The translations under genes were made by a program, and so were the position numbers. A stretch of 6,116 bases of DNA from an uncultured Caulobacter sp. Lineage in GTDB: Bacteria; Pseudomonadota; Alphaproteobacteria; Caulobacterales; Caulobacteraceae. The stretch spans positions 1 through 6,116 of the forward strand of contig CALKHU010000150.1 of NCBI GenBank assembly GCA_937991555.1, read 5' to 3'. The notes under the pieces are model-generated. The model ran no database searches and had not been told where the DNA came from. It worked only from the letters and a program-made list of their open reading frames with translations. Numbering within the stretch: position 1 is the first letter of the stretch; each line of letters opens with the position of its first letter. Shown one piece after another: positions 1-6,062 of this stretch.

Positions 1-707
1 CCGAGGCCGAGGCGGCGCCGGTCGTCGCTCCGCCGCCCGCCCTCGACCGCGCCGGTCTGCTGCGGTCGATGGAGTCGGCAGCTTCCGACTACACGGCGGG
101 CCGGCCGGCGGAGGGCGAAACCCTCGCCGGCCGCCGCTTCGTCCTCCGCCAGGCCTTCGGCTGCGAGGATCCGGCCCCGGGCGCCGGCGCGGCGGCGGAA
201 GGCGTCGGCCGCTGGTCCTGGGCGACGGACCGGAAGACGATCCAGGTCAGTCTCGCGCCGGGCGACTGGACCGACTCGCCGCTGATCGCCGGGGGCGCCG
301 ACAGCTGGGAGGCGGTGGAGGGCTTCTGGCTCGCCCGTCCGTGGCTGCGGTCCGAGGGATGCCCGGGCGTCGCGGCCGATCCGCTCGCCAGCGGGCCAGG
401 CGAGCCGTCGCCACAGACCATGGGCGTGGCCGCGGTCTACGAGACGGACAGTTCCCGGCTGGGACGACGCAACGGCCGCGCCTACAGCTTCGCCGTGCGC
501 GGCGACGGCGACCGGCCGCCCAGCCCGGCCGGCGGCTATCGCCTGGTGCTGGAGGGCCGGCTGACGGCGTTCAATGACGGGCGCGCGATCCGTTGCCACA
601 CGTCGCGTCCCGACCAGCGTCCGGTCTGCATCGCGGCCGCCCTGGTCGACCGGGTCGCGTTCGAGGACGCCGGCGGGAGACTGCTGAAGGAGTGGCGGGC
701 CGGCTGA
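1..707 (+). CDS. Hypothetical Cys-containing, probably exported protein (5' truncated by window edge)
   Basis: The reading frame is open from nucleotide 3 to the TGA at 705-707, so the gene starts upstream of the window. The first in-frame ATG (69) has no Shine-Dalgarno in front of it and is probably internal. The visible 234 residues begin with an Ala/Pro-rich stretch (APVVAPPPAL), which looks like a linker after a signal peptide or membrane anchor that is off the window. A globular part follows, with motifs RRFVLRQAFGC, GRWSWATDRKTIQVSL and GFWLARPWL. Four cysteines (FGC, SEGCPG, IRCHTSRP, RPVCIAA) would suit disulfides in a periplasmic protein. There is no predicted membrane segment and no catalytic motif I recognise. 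I do not recognise the family and assign no function. The export suggestion is an inference from the linker and the cysteines. The next gene on the strand begins 116 nt downstream, after an inverted repeat, so the two need not be co-transcribed. Confidence 0.75.
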   Translation, partial: EAEAAPVVAPPPALDRAGLLRSMESAASDYTAGRPAEGETLAGRRFVLRQAFGCEDPAPGAGAAAEGVGRWSWATDRKTIQVSLAPGDWTDSPLIAGGADSWEAVEGFWLARPWLRSEGCPGVAADPLASGPGEPSPQTMGVAAVYETDSSRLGRRNGRAYSFAVRGDGDRPPSPAGGYRLVLEGRLTAFNDGRAIRCHTSRPDQRPVCIAAALVDRVAFEDAGGRLLKEWRAG

Positions 708-751
708 CGAGTCCTTCCGGCGACGCCTCACAGGATTGTCAGAACATATGA

Positions 752-770
752 GCCGGGCGCAGCGCCCGGC
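752..770 (+). terminator. Perfect 9-bp inverted repeat, possible terminator of the upstream gene
   Basis: GCCGGGCGC (752-760), a single A, then GCGCCCGGC (762-770) form a perfect inverted repeat. The RNA would be a very stable GC stem with a three-base loop once the closing pair opens. It lies 45 nt after the stop of the first gene and 54 nt before the TTG start of the next. Its position suits a terminator, but the bases after it (CCGTTATGAT) are not a U-tract, so a canonical intrinsic terminator is not supported. A REP-like element or a protein-binding palindrome is also possible. Confidence 0.35.
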
Positions 771-808
771 CCGTTATGATCGGCGCGCCATCACCTGATC
801 GTCTTTCA

Positions 809-816
809 AAAGGGGG
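809..816 (+). promoter_or_regulatory. Ribosome binding site that selects the TTG start at 824
   Basis: AAAGGGGG lies 7 nt upstream of a TTG at 824-826 that is in frame with the receiver-like gene. The only upstream ATG in frame (776) sits just after the hairpin at 752-770, has no purine-rich ribosome site, and would add 16 residues with no counterpart in receiver folds. From the TTG the protein starts MRELEGSTVLVV, with beta-strand 1 in the usual place. Confidence 0.65.
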
Positions 817-823
817 TTCAGCT

Positions 824-1147
824 TTGCGGGAGCTGGAAGGAAGTACTGTTCTCGTCGTCTGCAACGACGAGGCGCAGTCGACCAGGATCATCGATTCTCT
901 TCAGGAACTCGGCTGCGGCGTCGTCGGACCGACCTCACGCGCGTCGTCCGCCCTGGTTCTGGCCGCGCAGACGCCCCCGACGGTCGCCGTCGTGGCGGGC
1001 CCCCTGGCCGGCCGGCGCTCGCCGGGCGAGTTGGCCCGCGAGCTGGAGGCCACCTGGGGCGTGCCGTCCTGCGTGGTCGGCGACGGAGACCCTGAAACCC
1101 ACCCGGCGGCGCTCGACGCGCTGCGCCGCACCGTCGCCGCCGTCTGA
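824..1147 (+). CDS. Degenerate receiver-like (pseudo-receiver) protein
   Basis: This encodes 107 residues when started at the TTG. The order of elements matches the first four-fifths of a response-regulator receiver: strand 1 TVLVV (8-12), helix 1 ending QELG, strand 2 and loop GVVGPT, a helix rich in Ala, strand 3 TVAVVAG, a Gly-rich loop then GELARELEATWGVP, and strand 4. The spacing from VLVV to the LG pair (18 residues) equals that of typical receivers such as VLVVEDE...DLG. The functional residues are missing: the acidic pair is Cys13-Asn14, the phospho-acceptor position is Ala58 and the Thr/Ser position is Gly86. The chain ends before strand 5 and its conserved Lys. It therefore should not be phosphorylated and would act, if at all, by protein binding. 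It has no DNA-binding domain and no signal peptide, so it is probably cytosolic. The amidotransferase gene starts 19 nt downstream and is probably co-transcribed. The fold assignment is by eye; loss of the phosphorylation site follows only if it is right. Confidence 0.65.
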   Translation: MRELEGSTVLVVCNDEAQSTRIIDSLQELGCGVVGPTSRASSALVLAAQTPPTVAVVAGPLAGRRSPGELARELEATWGVPSCVVGDGDPETHPAALDALRRTVAAV

Positions 1148-1166
1148 CGCCGCGGCGGAGGCGGCG

Positions 1167-1862
1167 TTGATCCTCGGCATCCTCGAGACGGGCGCGCCGC
1201 CCGGGGACCTCGCCCGGCGCTTTCCGGGGTACGCGGACATGGTCCGGCGCATGCTAGGACCGGCGTTCCAGGCACGCGCCTTCGACGTCCGGGGCGGCGA
1301 GCTGCCATCGGACGCAACCGCCTGCGACGGCTGGCTGATCACCGGCTCGGCGGCCGGCGTTTACGACCCCGAACCCTGGATCGGCGACCTCATGGCCTTC
1401 CTGCGCGAGGTGTCCGGGACCGCGCCGATGGTCGGCATCTGCTTCGGCCACCAGGTCATGGCCCAGGCGTTCGGCGGCGAGGTGGTCAAGTCGCCGAAGG
1501 GCTGGGGCGTCGGCCGCCACACCTACGCCGTGTCGCGCGTCTGCCCGTGGATGGACTCCGACACGCCTGTCCGCCTGCCGGTGTCGCACCAGGACCAGGT
1601 GGTCGCGCTGCCCCCTGATGCGGTGGTCGTCGGGGGCAGCGATTTCACGCCGTTCGCGATGCTCGCCTACCCCGGGCGGCGGGCGTTCTCGCTGCAGGCC
1701 CACCCGGAATTCACCGCCGACTACACCCGCGCGCTGATCGAGAGCCGGCGGGGAAGCCGTCTCGACCCGGCGCTCGCGGACGCCGCCGTCGCCTCCCTGG
1801 CCGGCGACGACGATCACGAGCGCGTGGCGGGCTGGATCCGTCGCTTCCTGACCTCGGCCTGA
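1167..1862 (+). CDS. Class I glutamine amidotransferase (GATase1-type, GuaA amidotransferase-domain-like)
   Basis: This encodes 231 residues, the size of a stand-alone class I amidotransferase domain. The nucleophile elbow is VGICFGHQ with Cys92, and the catalytic His-Glu pair is in QAHPEF (His179, Glu181), so the triad is complete. LITGSAAGVYD (57-67) matches the oxyanion-side loop of the family, and PVSHQDQVVALP (138-149) is the motif typical of GuaA-like stand-alone members. Enzymes of this type hydrolyse glutamine and pass ammonia to an acceptor, or act as hydrolases on gamma-glutamyl compounds. No synthetase domain is attached, so this is not GMP synthase, and the substrate cannot be told. 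No signal peptide is seen, so it is probably cytosolic. The start is TTG at 1167, preceded by GGAG at 1157-1160 with a 6-nt spacer. It follows the receiver-like gene by 19 nt, suggesting a two-gene operon, and its stop lies 6 nt from the convergent kinase stop. Confidence 0.88.
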   Translation: MILGILETGAPPGDLARRFPGYADMVRRMLGPAFQARAFDVRGGELPSDATACDGWLITGSAAGVYDPEPWIGDLMAFLREVSGTAPMVGICFGHQVMAQAFGGEVVKSPKGWGVGRHTYAVSRVCPWMDSDTPVRLPVSHQDQVVALPPDAVVVGGSDFTPFAMLAYPGRRAFSLQAHPEFTADYTRALIESRRGSRLDPALADAAVASLAGDDDHERVAGWIRRFLTSA

Positions 1863-1872
1863 CGGCCGTCAG
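1859..1872. repeat. 14-bp perfect palindrome spanning both convergent stop codons
   Basis: CTGACGGCCGTCAG is a perfect palindrome. It contains the TGA of the amidotransferase (1860-1862, + strand) and the TGA of the kinase (1869-1871, - strand), which are separated by only six bases (CGGCCG). In RNA it could fold on either strand as a 5-bp stem with a GGCC loop. No T-tract follows on either side, so a strong bidirectional terminator is not supported. The symmetry may partly be chance from two facing TGA codons. Confidence 0.5.
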
Positions 1873-3611
1873 CCTGTGTCCTGGCTCCGGAGCGCCTCGC
1901 CGGTCGCCGCGGCGAGCGCGGCCAGGTCGAAGGGCTTGCGCAGCAGGCGCACGCCCCGCCCGGTCGCCGACTCGAGCGCCGTCGTTTCGGCATAGCCGCT
2001 CATGAACAGGACCGGCAGGTCGCCCCGCCGCTCGAGGGCCCGCCGGGCGACCTCGGCGCCGGTCATGCCGGGCATGGCGTAGTCGATGATCATCAGGTCG
2101 GGGCGCGCCGACTCCAGCAGCCGGAGCGCCTCCGGGCCGTCGCTCGCGGCCAGCGTCCGGTAGCCGCTCTGGGCCAGCGCCTCGACGACGTAGTCCAGTA
2201 CGCCCGGATCGTCGTCGACGACCAGGATCGTCGCGTCCCGGGCTTCCGGAGACGGCGACGCAATCGTCGCCGGCGCGGACGCCTGCGCCGCCGGCGCCTC
2301 GCTGCGAGGCAGGTAAAGGGTGATGGTCGCCCCCCGGCCGGGCTCGCTCTCGATGCGCGCCGTGCCGCCGGCCTGCTTGGCGATGCCGTAGACCTGGGCG
2401 AGCCCCAGCCCGGTGCCCTTGCCGACGCCCTTGGTCGTGAAGAACGGGTCGAACGCCTTGCGCCGGACATCTTCCGGCATGCCCACGCCGGTGTCGGAAA
2501 CGCAGAGCAGCAGGTAGTCGCCCTCCGCCAGCTCCGGGTCGTCGCAGATGCGGCTCAGCTGGGTGGCGATCCGGACCCTGCCGCCGTCCGGCATGGCGTC
2601 GCGGGCGTTGATGCACAGGTTGATGATGGCGAGTTCGAGCTGGGTGGCGTCGGCGACCACCGGGGTGGCGGCGTCGACGAGGTCGAACTCGACTTCGACG
2701 TTCGCCCCGATCAGGGCCGGCAGCATGTCCTTCAGCCGCGCGGTGATCTCGCTGACGTCGATGGTCCGCAGCTCGAGCTTCTGGGCGCGTGAAAAGGCCA
2801 GCAGCTGCGAGGTCAGGCGGATTCCGCGGTCGGCCGACTGGAGCGCCGCCTTCGACCAGCGCCGGACATGGTCGGGCTCCTCCGGCCGCCGGGCGATCAG
2901 CTCCAGCGCCCCCTGGAGGCCCTGCAGCAGATTGTTGAAGTCGTGGGCGATGCCGCCGGTCAGCTGGCCCAGCGTCTCCATCTTCTGCGACTGCCGGAGC
3001 GCCTCTTCGGCCGCCTCCCGTCGCCGGCTCTCGGCCTGCAGGGCGGCGGCCCGGCCCTCGCTGGTTGCGAGCGCCTTCCGCAGCGCCGTCTGCTGACGCT
3101 GCAGCAGCAGCAGGACGGCCAGGCTGGTCACCAGCAGCAGCGCCGTGCCGGCGTGGCGGGCGGCGCGCATCGTCCAGGGCTCGGCGACCGTCCACAGCAG
3201 GACCGAGCCCACCGGCTGGTCGTCGTGATGCACGACCTCGACGATCCGCACGCTCCCCCGGTCGCTGAAGCGAAGCGGCGCCGGGGCCATGAGCGGCGCC
3301 TGGGTCGCGCCGCGACCGGCGGAGGCGATGCGAACGCCGGCCTCGTTGTAGACGGCCGCCGCCTCGATCTGCGGGTCGGCCATCAGCGCCGAGATGGACC
3401 CCTGGGCGGCGGCCGCGTCGTCGAACACCAGCGCCGGAGCCACCGTGTCCGCCAGCACCGCGGTCTGGGCCAGGACCGACGCCGTCCGCTGGCGCCAGTA
3501 GGTCTTCTCGGTGGCCACGCCGATCACCAGGCTGGCCAGCACCAGGATGGCCACGCTGACGACGAGGGCGATCGACTTCCAGTTCCTCAGCAGGCCGCTC
3601 GACAGGGTCAT
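1869..3611 (-). CDS. Hybrid sensor histidine kinase: CHASE8-like periplasmic domain, kinase, C-terminal receiver
   Basis: This is an inner-membrane hybrid kinase of 580 residues. A first membrane helix is at about 13-33. A periplasmic domain (about 35-150) carries a VFDD motif followed by ALMADPQIEAAAVYNEAG, as in CHASE8 sensors like YfiN of Pseudomonas. A second helix is at about 154-170, then a coiled-coil linker (172-208). The kinase core has the H-box GGIAHDFNNLL (His223 as phospho-acceptor), N-box INLCINARDAM (Asn335), G1 DTGVGM (Asp373), F-box FDPFFTTK and G2 GKGTGLGL, so it looks active. An Ala/Pro/Ser-rich linker (438-458) leads to an intact receiver with the acidic pair Asp466-Asp467, phospho-acceptor Asp510 (IIDYAMPG), Ser538 and Lys559 (RKPF). 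No Hpt or DNA-binding domain is present. The ATG overlaps the stop of the YfiR-like gene (ATGA) and has GGAG 7 nt upstream. The CHASE8 call is by eye; the kinase and receiver calls are firm. The output partner is not in this window. Confidence 0.95.
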   Translation of the reverse strand: MTLSSGLLRNWKSIALVVSVAILVLASLVIGVATEKTYWRQRTASVLAQTAVLADTVAPALVFDDAAAAQGSISALMADPQIEAAAVYNEAGVRIASAGRGATQAPLMAPAPLRFSDRGSVRIVEVVHHDDQPVGSVLLWTVAEPWTMRAARHAGTALLLVTSLAVLLLLQRQQTALRKALATSEGRAAALQAESRRREAAEEALRQSQKMETLGQLTGGIAHDFNNLLQGLQGALELIARRPEEPDHVRRWSKAALQSADRGIRLTSQLLAFSRAQKLELRTIDVSEITARLKDMLPALIGANVEVEFDLVDAATPVVADATQLELAIINLCINARDAMPDGGRVRIATQLSRICDDPELAEGDYLLLCVSDTGVGMPEDVRRKAFDPFFTTKGVGKGTGLGLAQVYGIAKQAGGTARIESEPGRGATITLYLPRSEAPAAQASAPATIASPSPEARDATILVVDDDPGVLDYVVEALAQSGYRTLAASDGPEALRLLESARPDLMIIDYAMPGMTGAEVARRALERRGDLPVLFMSGYAETTALESATGRGVRLLRKPFDLAALAAATGEALRSQDTG

Positions 3612-4129
3612 CGGCCCGCTCCGACAGCCAGGTTGAGGAGCTTGGAACTGATCGGCAGACCCGCCTCGGCGGCGGCGCGCTGGTCGATGACGAAGCGGAC
3701 GCGATTGGAGACGATCACGAAGCGGACGATCGTCGGCGCGTCGTCGGAGTCGCCGACGGTCAGCACCGGGGCGCCCCGGAGCGCCCTGGCCGCTTCGGCG
3801 TGGGACTGCAGGCGGCCGCCGCCCAGGAAGGCGATGTGGCAGGCGGTGTCGGCGGCGATGGTCTCAAGGCGCCGCACCACGACCGGTCGCCCCCCGGAGG
3901 TCTGGCCCGTCGTCACGCGATCGAGCCGCGCGCCGAACGGGTCACGGCCGACCACGCAGACGACGAGCGGGGACGCGGCGTCGGCAAAGCGGCGCGGCGG
4001 CCAGTCCACGAATGCGCCGAACTTGTAGAGGTAGGCGGCCTTCACGGCATACTCGACCGATCCCTGCGCCCAGGCCGGAACGTGCAGGGAGACCGAAACG
4101 AACAGCGCGATGACGAGGCGGGCGATCAT
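3608..4129 (-). CDS. YfiR-family (DUF4154) periplasmic protein
   Basis: This encodes 173 residues with a signal peptide (MIARLVIALFVSVSLHVPAWA, probable cleavage after Ala21). The mature part begins with VEYAVKAAYLYKFGAFVDWP, the signature opening of the YfiR/HmsC-like family. It continues with SPLVVCVVGRDPFG, a central RPVVVRRL segment, CHIAFLGGG, VLTVGDSD, and ends with NRVRFVIDQRAAAEAGLPISSKLLNLA, also typical. In Pseudomonas, YfiR is a periplasmic inhibitor of the CHASE8-bearing cyclase YfiN. Here the downstream gene is a kinase with a CHASE8-like domain, so this protein probably modulates that kinase; this is an inference. Only two Cys occur in the mature protein (58 and 97), 39 residues apart, and could form one disulfide. 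The start is the ATG at 4129, which overlaps the receptor stop in TGATG. It has no clear Shine-Dalgarno, so coupled translation is likely. An upstream in-frame ATG (4264) would place 45 non-signal residues before the signal peptide and is rejected. Confidence 0.92.
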   Translation of the reverse strand: MIARLVIALFVSVSLHVPAWAQGSVEYAVKAAYLYKFGAFVDWPPRRFADAASPLVVCVVGRDPFGARLDRVTTGQTSGGRPVVVRRLETIAADTACHIAFLGGGRLQSHAEAARALRGAPVLTVGDSDDAPTIVRFVIVSNRVRFVIDQRAAAEAGLPISSKLLNLAVGAGR

Positions 4130-6018
4130 CACCAGGCGACGTTCAGGCCGAAGCTGAAGGAGCGTCGCAGTTCGCGCCGGCGCGGTTCGGTGGCCTCGGG
4201 GTGGGAGGCGTCGAGCAGGTTCCGCCCGGCCAGGGAGAGTTCCACCCCCTCCCGGATGCGCCACGCCAGCCGCGCGTCGGCCTCGGCGTAGGCAGGCGCA
4301 TCGACATAGCCGCCGGTCTGCTCGCGCGGCGTCTCGCCGACGTAGCGCAGCCGCAGATCGAGGTCGACGGTGGGCGACAGCCGGGACCGGGACTGCAGGA
4401 AGCCCTGGAACTCGGGGTCGTGCCCGGCCGAGGCCAGCCGGGAAACGTCCAGGCTGTCGCTCGACGGCCGGATATCCTTGTCCAGCGTCGAAAAGCCGGC
4501 GCTCAGGCGCCAGGCGGGCGTGACGTCGAGGTCGCCCCAGGCCTCCAGGCCTGCGGTATGGCCCTCCAGCCCGTTGCCGATCCGCACCGGAAAGATCGTG
4601 CCCGGCGTCGGTTCGGTCGATCGCAGGCCTTCATACTCATGATGGAACAGGGTGGCTGAGATCGACAGGCTGGCCAGCGGCAGCCCCCGATAGCCCAGTT
4701 CGTAGGCCACCAGTTCCTCCGGCTCGAACTGCGAAGCGACCAGGAACGGCGGAAAGACCAGTTCCCGGTCCAGGCGCGAGGGATTGCGGACGGACCGCGA
4801 CACCGCGCCCCAGATCAGGGTCTCGTCGGCGGGCTTCCACGCCAGGCGCGCGCTGGGCAGCCACTCGATCCCGGAGAAGCTGCTGTTCTCGCCCTTCAGC
4901 CCCAGGGTCAGGGTCCAGTCGCCGAGCGCGACCTGGTCCTGGATGAACACGTTGCCGAGGCTGGTCCGGCGGCGGGGCGGATCGAGGACGAAACCGTTGA
5001 CGTAGTTCTGGAAGCGGTCGCTCCACTGGCGATAGCCGCCGCCGAAAACCAGCCGGTGCCGCCCGCGCTCCAGGGTGTACTGCCCCTGCACGTCCCAGGT
5101 GATGACGGCATCGAGGATGCCCCGCGCGCGCCGCTCGTAGCGGTCGAAGTAGGCCTGCAGTTCGAAGGTCGAGGCGTCGTCGAAGGTGCGTGTCCATCGC
5201 CCCAGCAGGTTGCCGCCTTCGAGCTTGCCCCGCGGCCGGGCGGGAATCTGCGAGGGCACGTCGTCGTGGTAGGCGTCGCCCTGCACCGTCAGCAGGTCGG
5301 ACGCGAAGGCGAAGTCGGTGCGGAAGCCGACCTGGCCGCCCTCCCAGCCGTCTCCCGCGCCGCTGCCGGCGCCGACGGTATCCTCTCGGCGATGACCGCT
5401 GGCGTAGACGCGATAGGTCCCCGCGTCGCCGAGCCGCCCGCCGTAGCGCAGGCTGGCGATCTGGCCGAACGAGCCCACCCCCAGGTCGATCAGACCGCCC
5501 TGCGTCTCCGCCGACGAGCGCGAGGTGACGTTGATCACGCCGTTGACGGCGTTGGCGCCCCACAACGCGCCGCCCGGGCCGCTGACGACCTCGATGCGTT
5601 CGACGTCGGCCAGCATCGGATAGTGCTGGCTCCATTCGACGCCGCCGAAGAAGGGGCTGTAGACGCTGCGGCCGTCGATCAGCAGCAGAAGCTTGTTGGA
5701 GCTCTCGAAGCCGTTCAGGCCGCGCGCGGAGATGGCGTAGTCGAGCGCGTCGACGCGCTGGACGTTGAGGTTCGGCGCCAGCCGCAAGGCTTCGGGCAGG
5801 GTCCGCACGCCGGACTGGCGGATGTCCTGCCGGTCGATGACGAACACGGAGGCGGCGGCGTCCGCCAGCCGCTCGGGCCTCTTGGACACCGAGGTGATCT
5901 CGACGTTGGCCAGTTCCTCGAGGGAAAGGCGCGAGAGGTCCTCGGGCGTCGCCCCGACCGACGCCGCGTCCGCCACGATCGCGCCGGCCGCCAGCGCAGC
6001 CACTACCCCCAGGCTCAT
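4129..6018 (-). CDS. TonB-dependent outer-membrane receptor
   Basis: This encodes 629 residues, normal for a plug-plus-barrel TonB-dependent transporter without an N-terminal STN signalling domain. After a short hydrophobic leader (about 1-23) comes DLSRLSLEELANVEITSVSK, the characteristic opening of one receptor subfamily. A TonB-box-like VEITSVS is at 39-45. The plug domain (about 50-166) has ERLADAAASVFVIDRQDI, ISARGLNG, KLLLLIDGRSVY and the plug-end motif SGPGGALWGANAVNGVINV. The remainder (about 175-629) is a beta-barrel with alternating aromatic strands, a VRNPSRLDRE segment and a C-terminal strand SFGLNVAW ending in an aromatic residue, as outer-membrane proteins do. It should import or sense a ligand across the outer membrane using TonB energy. 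The ligand cannot be read from the sequence. The start is the ATG at 6018, with GGAGG eight bases upstream. The leader has no Lys or Arg in its n-region, which is unusual. It heads a three-gene overlapping operon with the YfiR-like protein and the hybrid kinase. Confidence 0.94.
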   Translation of the reverse strand: MSLGVVAALAAGAIVADAASVGATPEDLSRLSLEELANVEITSVSKRPERLADAAASVFVIDRQDIRQSGVRTLPEALRLAPNLNVQRVDALDYAISARGLNGFESSNKLLLLIDGRSVYSPFFGGVEWSQHYPMLADVERIEVVSGPGGALWGANAVNGVINVTSRSSAETQGGLIDLGVGSFGQIASLRYGGRLGDAGTYRVYASGHRREDTVGAGSGAGDGWEGGQVGFRTDFAFASDLLTVQGDAYHDDVPSQIPARPRGKLEGGNLLGRWTRTFDDASTFELQAYFDRYERRARGILDAVITWDVQGQYTLERGRHRLVFGGGYRQWSDRFQNYVNGFVLDPPRRRTSLGNVFIQDQVALGDWTLTLGLKGENSSFSGIEWLPSARLAWKPADETLIWGAVSRSVRNPSRLDRELVFPPFLVASQFEPEELVAYELGYRGLPLASLSISATLFHHEYEGLRSTEPTPGTIFPVRIGNGLEGHTAGLEAWGDLDVTPAWRLSAGFSTLDKDIRPSSDSLDVSRLASAGHDPEFQGFLQSRSRLSPTVDLDLRLRYVGETPREQTGGYVDAPAYAEADARLAWRIREGVELSLAGRNLLDASHPEATEPRRRELRRSFSFGLNVAW

Positions 6019-6023
6019 GGACA

Positions 6024-6031
6024 CCCCCTCC
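6024..6031 (-). promoter_or_regulatory. Ribosome binding site of the TonB-dependent receptor
   Basis: On the - strand GGAGGGGG occupies 6031 to 6024, with its GGAGG core 8 nt from the ATG at 6018. The in-frame GTG at 6024 uses the last G of this tract and so overlaps the ribosome site. That makes the ATG the better start and shortens the protein by two residues compared with the GTG. Confidence 0.75.
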
Positions 6032-6032
6032 G

Positions 6033-6062
6033 GCGCCGGCTCCGTGGAAGAAAGGCCGGCGC
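6033..6062 (-). promoter_or_regulatory. 8-bp hairpin in the receptor leader, abutting the ribosome binding site
   Basis: Reading the - strand, GCGCCGGC (6062-6055) and GCCGGCGC (6040-6033) form a perfect stem around a 14-base loop, CTTTCTTCCACGGA. The stem ends one base before the GGAGG of the receptor. The loop contains CTTCC, which could instead pair with that GGAGG (one G-U pair). A stem or pseudoknot regulating translation is possible, but GC-rich DNA yields such repeats by chance and no riboswitch family is recognised. Confidence 0.3.

Noticed and set aside
736..780. TTGTCA (736-741) and TATGAT (775-780) as a sigma-70-type promoter
   Set aside because: The boxes are 33 nt apart, about twice the usual spacing, with the inverted repeat between them.
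776..823. Upstream ATG start for the receiver-like gene
   Set aside because: It has no ribosome site and directly follows a strong hairpin, whereas the TTG at 824 has AAAGGGGG at good spacing.
1167..1862. GMP synthase (guaA) for the amidotransferase
   Set aside because: The protein ends at the amidotransferase domain, with no ATP pyrophosphatase or dimerisation domain and no room for one.
1711..3195. Long - strand open frame (494 codons) inside the kinase
   Set aside because: It is Arg/Pro/Gly-rich nonsense in a shifted frame over a kinase whose domains are all intact in the main frame.
2868..4028. Long + strand open frame (386 codons) opposite the kinase and YfiR-like genes
   Set aside because: Its translation is low-complexity, rich in Arg, Gly, Gln and His, with no recognisable domain, and it lies antisense to two clear protein families. 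It is a high-GC shadow frame.
3608..4129. Naming the gene yfiR and the operon yfiBNR
   Set aside because: The family match is clear, but the partners are a kinase and a TonB receptor rather than a diguanylate cyclase and YfiB, so orthology is not supported.
4130..4264. Upstream start (4264) for the YfiR-like gene
   Set aside because: It would put 45 Arg/Pro-rich residues before a normal signal peptide and overlap the receptor gene by about 135 nt.
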